From: Liriodendron chinense
Lineage: Eukaryota > Streptophyta > Magnoliopsida > Magnoliales > Magnoliaceae
Direction: 5' to 3'
Assembly (NCBI GenBank): GCA_003013855.2
Contig: ML058433.1
Coordinates: forward strand, 7,811,966 to 7,875,965
Length of the DNA stretch: 64,000 nucleotides
Positions within the stretch are counted from its first letter, which is position 1. The number at the start of each line of letters is the position of its first letter. Positions 58,136 to 64,000 of this stretch are shown here, one piece after another. The notes under the pieces are model-generated. The model searched no databases and was not told the origin of the DNA. It worked only from the letters and a program-made list of their open reading frames with translations. The translations under genes were made by a program, and so were the position numbers.

Positions 58136-60221
58136 TGTTAGTTCACTTTTCTGTGGCATACTAGTGCACCTTGTTTGTCAATTACTTAGGTCAGTGAGTC
58201 TAGTGTCGGTTGAGCTTAATAAAGACGAAGACCAAAGACTCAAGACGGACCTGCTGTATCAAGAAAGAAGAAACATGTGAATGTGATGCCTTAGTGAGCC
58301 TTAACCTTGTACCTACCCAAAACCATTAACCTCTAGATGACCATGACCCAATAGGAATATCATTAGTCATCTTAGATTGGCCTTAGGTGTCCCAAAAGAC
58401 CACCGAAAGAACAGCCAAGAGGTTGCATGTTCTGCTGAAAAACAGAAACAAAAAAGCAAAAAAACATGCCTGGTCAGGTGCCTGACCAAGTGTTCACCTG
58501 AGCGCTCGCCCAAAGTGGAATCCGTCCAAGTGAGTTAGCCTGAAAATTCAATGGTCATCGGGCGCCCGACCACAACATGTCCGGGTGCCCGACCAGTGCA
58601 AAAATCGTCTAGCAGCACAGACCATATTAAGGATCGAATTCCGGGAGCTCGACCAAGTGTCCACCGGGCACCCGACCAGTGAAAAAAATGGACACCGGGC
58701 GCCCGACTAGGTTCAACTCTGTCCAGCAACTAAATATTTTTTATGGACCGGATTCCGGGCGCCTGACCTGCGCGAATCTGCCCGTTATTTGACCGTTGAG
58801 AGAAACTTTATAAAAGCGGGGAATTCGATTTTAGGGTCAAGAGAGGGGATTTTGAGGAGATAGAAGCCACCATTGCTAGAGACTATCAGAGGCTCTATCC
58901 CAAACCCATAACAAGTTATTCTCCTTGTGTTTTCATCACAAGCTTGGGTCATTCAATGGCATCATGAGAATGGACTTGGTCCCTCTTGATTCCTAGGGTT
59001 TAGAAACCTTGATCATAGTTAAATCCCTTATCTAAACACTACCTAGGAGTTCAAATAGGTGTATTCCTCTAGGAAACCTATTTTCTACAATTTGTAGAGG
59101 ATTCACCATTCCCTAACACCTTGGGTATCTCCAATGGAGCATCACATGCAAGGTAGCTGATCTTGGAGCTGAAGCCTTGGCAAAGCAGTGGCATCAAAGA
59201 TCGGGGGAGCACAAGGGTAGCTGATTCAAGCACAAGAGAGTAAGAAGAAGCAACCCAAAGCGGCGCTACAAAGGGGCTCATCCGATAAGTAAGGTTGTCT
59301 CGTTAGGAGTCCATCCACTCAATTCCATGTGGGAGTTGAGTGTAGAGTTTGTTTAACTAGGGTTGTTTGCCGATCCTTGGCCTGTTTGTCAGCCTAAAGT
59401 CTAGGGACGTTAGCCGTTCATTGGCCTGTTTGTCAGCCTAAAAACTAGGGGTTGTTTGACACTCCTTGGCTCATTTGCCGGGCCTAAATTCAGGGACATT
59501 TGCAGTTCCTTGGCACGTTTGTCGGGCCTAAACAAAGTCTTCAAGGGAAGCCACCAACACGGGTGTGGACGTGTAGGTTGGGAGGAACTTGTAAACTCCC
59601 CGGTTGGGTGGATCCGAGTTAAAACACCTTGGTTGGGAGGAACCAGATTTAAACTCCCCAGTGAATGTCGGTGTGCTCAAAGGGGTTGAGTACTTGAACC
59701 GGGAGTGGAGTAGACAAGTAGTCGAACCACTATACATGCTTGTGTTTGTGATTGTTCTTGAGCACATTTCTCATTATGCATTGTGTTTAATTGGTTAATT
59801 CTGAATGCTTAGTTAGGAATGTATGCTAGGCACTTAATAGGCACATCCACACACACAAGATGTACTTTCACTCCTTGAGTAGACTTGAGCTTATTGATCC
59901 ATCCTCATTTAAGTCTACTTGAGTTGCATAGATTAGGTTTTTCATTAGTTTAATCATTTATTAATCTATGCTTGCTTAGACTAGGATATTAATTACTTTT
60001 ATCATATGTTAGTCTATTGATTGGACCCACTAAGGCTTGGAAACCGAAGTGTTAATCGCTTATGTAGTTTAATTTGTTAAATTTGTTAAGTAGGCGAAAA
60101 GAATTTAAAAATGTCATAATCACCCCCCCTCCCCTCTAGGACTTAGCCATAATTATAGTTGCTTCTTAAGCTTCCGCACATATGCGTAGGGTGTCGTGTT
60201 AGGCTACCCGACGCAATTTCA
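58136..60221 (+). mobile_element. 2.1-kb solo LTR of a long-LTR (SIRE-like) Copia
   Basis: TGTTAGTTCAC...GCAATTTCA, the same ends as the LTR at 38918, with imperfect target repeats AATAC (58131-58135) and ATTAC (60222-60226). It carries a GGGCGCCCGAC word array (58545-58770), a TATA box 'tataaaag' at 58808 and the terminal 'cctctaggac' signature. No internal region is present, so it arose by LTR-LTR recombination or is the only surviving part. Confidence 0.83.
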
Positions 60222-60720
60222 ATTACGGTAGAGGACGGTGGTGATCGTTGTGAAGTTCTGACTGTATCTGGTAAGGGATCTGACGGTAGAGAGTGGATCC
60301 TAGATTCAGGGGCTTCATTTCACGTTTGTCCTGACTGGAGTTCTTCACGACATACACGACATACAGAGAGTATGGTGGTGAATCGGTGTTTGTGGGCGAT
60401 GGCTACGCTCATAAGGGGGTGGGTATTAGTACGGTGCGTATCAGGATGTTCGATGTGATCGAATGAGTCCTGAAAGATATGAAGCATGTCCCCAAGATGA
60501 AGATGAATGTAATTTCTCTTGGTGCACTCGAGATAAAATGGGGCATGTTCATCGGCTGCGATCATTGTTGTAAAGTGATGAAGGGGGCACTCGTGTGTAT
60601 AAAGGTACGGAGGTGTGGCCATCTTTACAAGTTGATCAAGAGAACAATTCATGGTGAAGCTACGGGAACGGCAACGAGATCCACGGTTGCTCGTATGTGG
60701 CAAGTGTCCTAAGGGCTGCA
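60222..60720 (+). pseudogene. TR-GAG B protease region
   Basis: Resumes after the solo LTR with 'VEDGGDRCEVLTVS', then the protease 'EWILDSGASFHVCPDWSS' (intact DSGA, near 60295). A frameshift follows and 'MKHVPKMKMNVISLGALEIK' is at 60479. It ends in 'HLYKLIKRTIHGEATGTATRS' and 'ARMWQ' near 60700, the same end point as copy A. Confidence 0.83.
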
Positions 60721-60850
60721 TGAGAAGAGCGAAAAAGGGCGTGAAAGTGCAAAGTTAGGGTTAAGGGTGGCACGAGAAGTGGTTGAGCTATGATAAAGAT
60801 GAGATGACGAAGGGATGATGGTTTGATTCGACATAAGTCTCAGTGGAGAT

Positions 60851-61502
60851 TGTTGGAGAGCCTTCAAATTGTGTAAGGTTAGAGTGCTCAAACCGGTCGG
60901 ACGACTGGTCTGAACTTTTGGCCCAGAGCATAACAAGGTTGCTGGACATTCTTCGTGTGCCATAGACCGGTCGGCCAACCGGTCTGCAGGGGGCTCTGAC
61001 CGGTCGGGCAACTGGTCGGTGGTGAGGCAGTCTATGTTATTTCATGCTGATTTTTCTCTGGACTGTTTTTGTACTAGGTCCGATCGATTGGTGGTGTATG
61101 CGTTTTTTTACGCTATTATGCGGTAGTGCATAAGATGTTTCTAATTTCGTGTTAGTTGCTATATATATTGCATGAATCCGAGATTAAGAGGTATCCTAAG
61201 GTGTCCAAGGTTTCCTAATCGCATTGGAAGAGGGGAGAGTGTTTTGAGAGGGAGTGAGCTTGTGTTTTCTCTGTTTTCCTTGCTTGTAAGCTGTCAATCT
61301 CTGTAATCTTCTGGAATCATAGTAGATCGCTTTGTGCCATTGTTTTGTACCCGTTGAGAGGTTTTTCCACGTAAAATCAGATTGTCTCTTGTGGTTGAAT
61401 GCTTGTGTGGATTGATTTCATTGTGTTTCTCATTTAATCTTATATATTGTTGTGGTGTTTGTTCGGCTTCCGCTTTCGCTGTAGGCGTCCTTATTCCCAA
61501 CA
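60851..61502 (+). repeat. TR-GAG B 3' LTR
   Basis: 652 bp. gaccggtcgg words at 60888-61030 are more numerous and less decayed than in the 5' LTR. TATA region near 61160. Confidence 0.9.
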
Positions 61503-61951
61503 TTCTCATCAAAATAGAGTACGACATGACTTTTTTTTTCTTCTTATGTTGCCCTTTTCGCTGTCCACAGTCATATCTCTTTCCAATAAAGCCCATGCAA
61601 AAGTTCAAAAATACCAAATGTTCCCTTTTTTTTTTCCCTTCTTATGTGAGGGGTAAGAATATGATGTGCCTGAAATTCAACTACTTGGGCTGGGAGAATT
61701 AGTACTGGAATTGCATCATTAGAATTTAAATTTAAATCACACTCCATTAAGTGGTATTTTAAGGATGATTTCTTTTTCAATTTGAGTTTTGTCGAAATTG
61801 AGATATAAACTGTCCATCTTAATCGATCGGATCCATCTTATTTAGGTAGGGAAAGCATTGAATAACTTGGGTAAAGATGTGATAGGATGAGATCTTGGGC
61901 GTTGAAATTCATATCCCGAGAAATAGATATTCAAATAGTTGCTAGCAAATG

Positions 61952-62467
61952 TAGGGCTGTAATTGGGTTAGCGGACCCGATGGGGTACCCGGACCCAACC
62001 CATTTAGACGCGACCCAGACCCGACCCATTTGTTAAATGGTACGGGTCTGGGTCCAAGAACAGACCCAGTTGCTAAATGGGTCTGGGTCTGGTTTCCTTT
62101 ATATTAGGCCCGACCCGACCCGACTCGAACCCATTTAGTAAGTGGGCGGGTTTGGACTATGTTTCAACGGACCCGTCCAGCCCAAACCTGTCCAGACCCG
62201 ATTTTAAGCCTTGTAAAATGCTTGCATACTTGATCCAGACCTGGACCCATTAGACCCAACCCATTTATAAACGGGTCTGGGTGGACCTCCCTCTACCAGA
62301 CCCGGACCCATTTATAAATGGGTCTGATGGGTTGACTCGGACCCGACCCGGACCACCCATTTAGTAAAAGGGTCTGGGTCTAAAATTTGGACCCAGACCC
62401 TGTTTAGTAAATGGGCGGGTCTGGTTTTGGCTAAACCCGCCCCGAACCCTGACCATTTACAGCCCTA
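61952..62467. mobile_element. hAT-type MITE with GGGTCTGG/CCCGACCC arrays
   Basis: Terminal inverted repeats TAGGGCTGTAA / TTACAGCCCTA, flanked by 8-bp near-identical direct repeats AGCAAATG (61944-61951) and AGCACATG (62468-62475), the target length of the hAT superfamily. The inside is filled with 'gggtctgggtc' and 'gacccgaccc' in both orientations, so the element could fold extensively. No transposase. Confidence 0.78.
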
Positions 62468-62475
62468 AGCACATG

Positions 62476-64000
62476 CAAGGTAACCCAAATACCGTGCAAA
62501 AAGCATTAGGATGCACTCCCCCCATGGAATTTATTCAAATAAAAGGGTTGCTTTGTCGTTTATGTAGCTCTGTGCAATTAATATGGATGTTTTTCGACGC
62601 GTGTTGCCCCTTTAATGATATTGAGATAACTCGATTAGAGATGATGCCAACACGTTACTTTTCCTTGACAAAATGACGGCAACCTCAATATGGTTAGCTC
62701 GTTTGTGGAATTCCAGATTATAAGCAATATGAATCACAACTTGATTATCACAAAAGAAGAAATATGACCTGTCTCTGAAAAATTAAGTTCATGAAGAAGA
62801 TTCCTCAACTAAATAACTTCACTCATCCCATATCCATGAATCTATACTCAAGACTTTCAGTTGAAGATCGAGTTATAGTAAACTACTTCTTACTTCTCCG
62901 GCTTGACAGATTGCCATCAACACAAGTACAAAACCTAGTTATGGACTAAGGATCATCGGACGATCCAGCCTAATCAGGCATAATAAGCACTAACATGAAG
63001 ATATCCATTGTTAGAATACGGAATGCCTTGCTAAAGAGTTGGGGTTGGGAAATCCCAGCTCTAATACTATATTTTTGGGAGAATATGGATTAGGTTTTTT
63101 TCCCTCCCTCTCTCTTTTATTTATACTATTTAAGAAAAAAAAAATAAAGAATGAATGATAGTCTAAGGACCACCAATTAAAAAACACCTGTTCACTCTAA
63201 CATATACCATCACAGGTGCTTACTACTGATGATGAACTGATATATGTACAAGTTATGAGAACGTGTTCTCACAAGCAAATGGAGGTAACAATTACTTTTT
63301 GCAAGAAGATGAATCAACTTCTCTAGGATGATTTTTTTTAAATTTTTTTTGGGTCGCATTTTCTTCTTTGGGCACCAGTGTGTAGCTAAATCTCCAAAAC
63401 CTCCCTGTGGATGAATGTGTTCAACAAAATGAACTAATGGATAGCTCCATAAATTGACCATAGCACCCCTAACATGCCCAAAGGTAATATACATTCTTGA
63501 TGCAAATTAAGTCAATGTCAAGTTTTGTACAACTGTGTCATGGTTCAATGCTCCAGGTTGATGAGTTGACGGGCCCGCAAAGATATATAGACAATCCTTT
63601 AAAATCTTGAGAAAAACTTTGATACTTTGGCAAAGTGTGATGGATGATGTGTGGGCGTCTAGAAATTTCTTTGAAATCGCTTTGATACTTTGGCAAAGTG
63701 TGATGGATGATGTGCGGGCACTTAGAAATTACATTGAAATCAGACATATGGCCTGCAAGTAGTTAAATTAAACATTCCAAAAATCATGTGTGCCTAGTGT
63801 AGATGTATCATGGAACAAAATTAAGCTTTTTTTATTGTCTTATTGTCAGAGATAAGTGGACATTTGTTGGGCAATTAAAAATGAAAATCATCTGATGGTA
63901 CTATTTCAACAAACAAGGGTTTTGATTGGATTGTTCAGCAAATCTGCTTATGAGATTGAGATTCATCATCTTGTTGGTTTTATTTTAGTTAATATACGCC
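62476..64000. other. Unassigned intergenic sequence
   Basis: No coding region recognised. It contains the 63-bp tandem duplication listed separately and a short A-run near 63135. Confidence 0.5.
63617..63742. repeat. 63-bp tandem duplication
   Basis: The unit starting 'ctttgatactttggcaaagt' occurs at 63617 and 63680 and runs through 'gatggatgatgtg'; the copies are about 90% alike. Confidence 0.88.

Larger units (their letters stand above)
56673..61502 (+). mobile_element. Non-autonomous gag-protease Copia element (TR-GAG-like), copy B, with nested solo LTR
   Basis: LTRs 56673-57293 and 60851-61502 start TGTTGGAGAGCC and end TTCCCAACA, with a perfect target duplication TTCTC (56668-56672 and 61503-61507). 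Without the nested solo LTR (58136-60221) the internal region is about 1.47 kb, nearly the same as in copy A, and encodes only gag and protease. The LTRs differ clearly from those of copy A, so it is a different family of the same architecture. Confidence 0.88.

Overview
This is a eukaryotic nuclear DNA window from a flowering plant. The support is plant-specific gene exons with GT-AG introns, chromovirus-type Ty3/Gypsy, Ty1/Copia and L1-type (RIL) retrotransposons with plant initiator-Met primer sites, and MITE-like foldbacks. The foldbacks carry 'gggtccaccgtgatgtatgtg...'-style arms that I associate with magnoliid genomes; that lineage guess is inference. No prokaryotic features, rRNA, tRNA or CRISPR were seen. 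Nearly all of the window is transposable-element sequence.

Two host genes can be supported. The first, on +, is MCD1-like (MULTIPLE CHLOROPLAST DIVISION SITE 1), with exons at 8907-9073, 9925-10312 and 31795-32001. Its last visible intron is about 21.5 kb because nested elements fill it; its transit-peptide exon is not visible. The second, on -, is a C-terminal exon at 33825-34396 that tentatively resembles the plant p34/adaptin-binding (AAGAB-like) family. The two genes converge and their stop codons are about 1.8 kb apart.

Layout. 75-953: LTR remnant of a Gypsy family. 961-8350: L1 LINE with tandem 5' UTR units, broken ORFs and a 1.46-kb putative solo LTR in its endonuclease; it lies just upstream of the MCD1 exons. 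11393-30942: an old, dead chromovirus in the MCD1 intron. A younger chromovirus (11714-18499, perfect target duplication GCTTT) sits in its 5' LTR, and a full-length reverse-strand L1 (24021-30843, 13-bp target duplication) sits in its 3' LTR. 35127-44435: a Copia element (target duplication ATCAA) with an internally deleted long-LTR Copia (38918-41899, target duplication ATATA) nested in its reverse transcriptase. 44656-47249 and 56673-61502: two Copia-derived elements with LTRs and target duplications that carry only gag and protease, like TR-GAG elements; the second holds a 2.1-kb solo LTR. 52380-53977: a minus-strand 5' fragment of a similar element. 47990-49205: a 1.2-kb A-rich quasi-periodic tract. 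50063-50636 and 56240-56488: foldback MITEs. 61952-62467: a hAT-type MITE.

The least expected observation is that several unrelated LTR families carry an array of short palindromic 'words' just upstream of the TATA box, each with its own word (GGGCGCCCG, TATCGAT, CCGGTCGAC, tcgatcgacc). Two related long LTRs share the filler between words but use different words. The second is the gag-protease-only element type, where two families with different LTRs end their coding region at the same place.

Every retrotransposon reading frame except the Copia RNase H segment contains stops or frameshifts, so no autonomous element in the window looks active.
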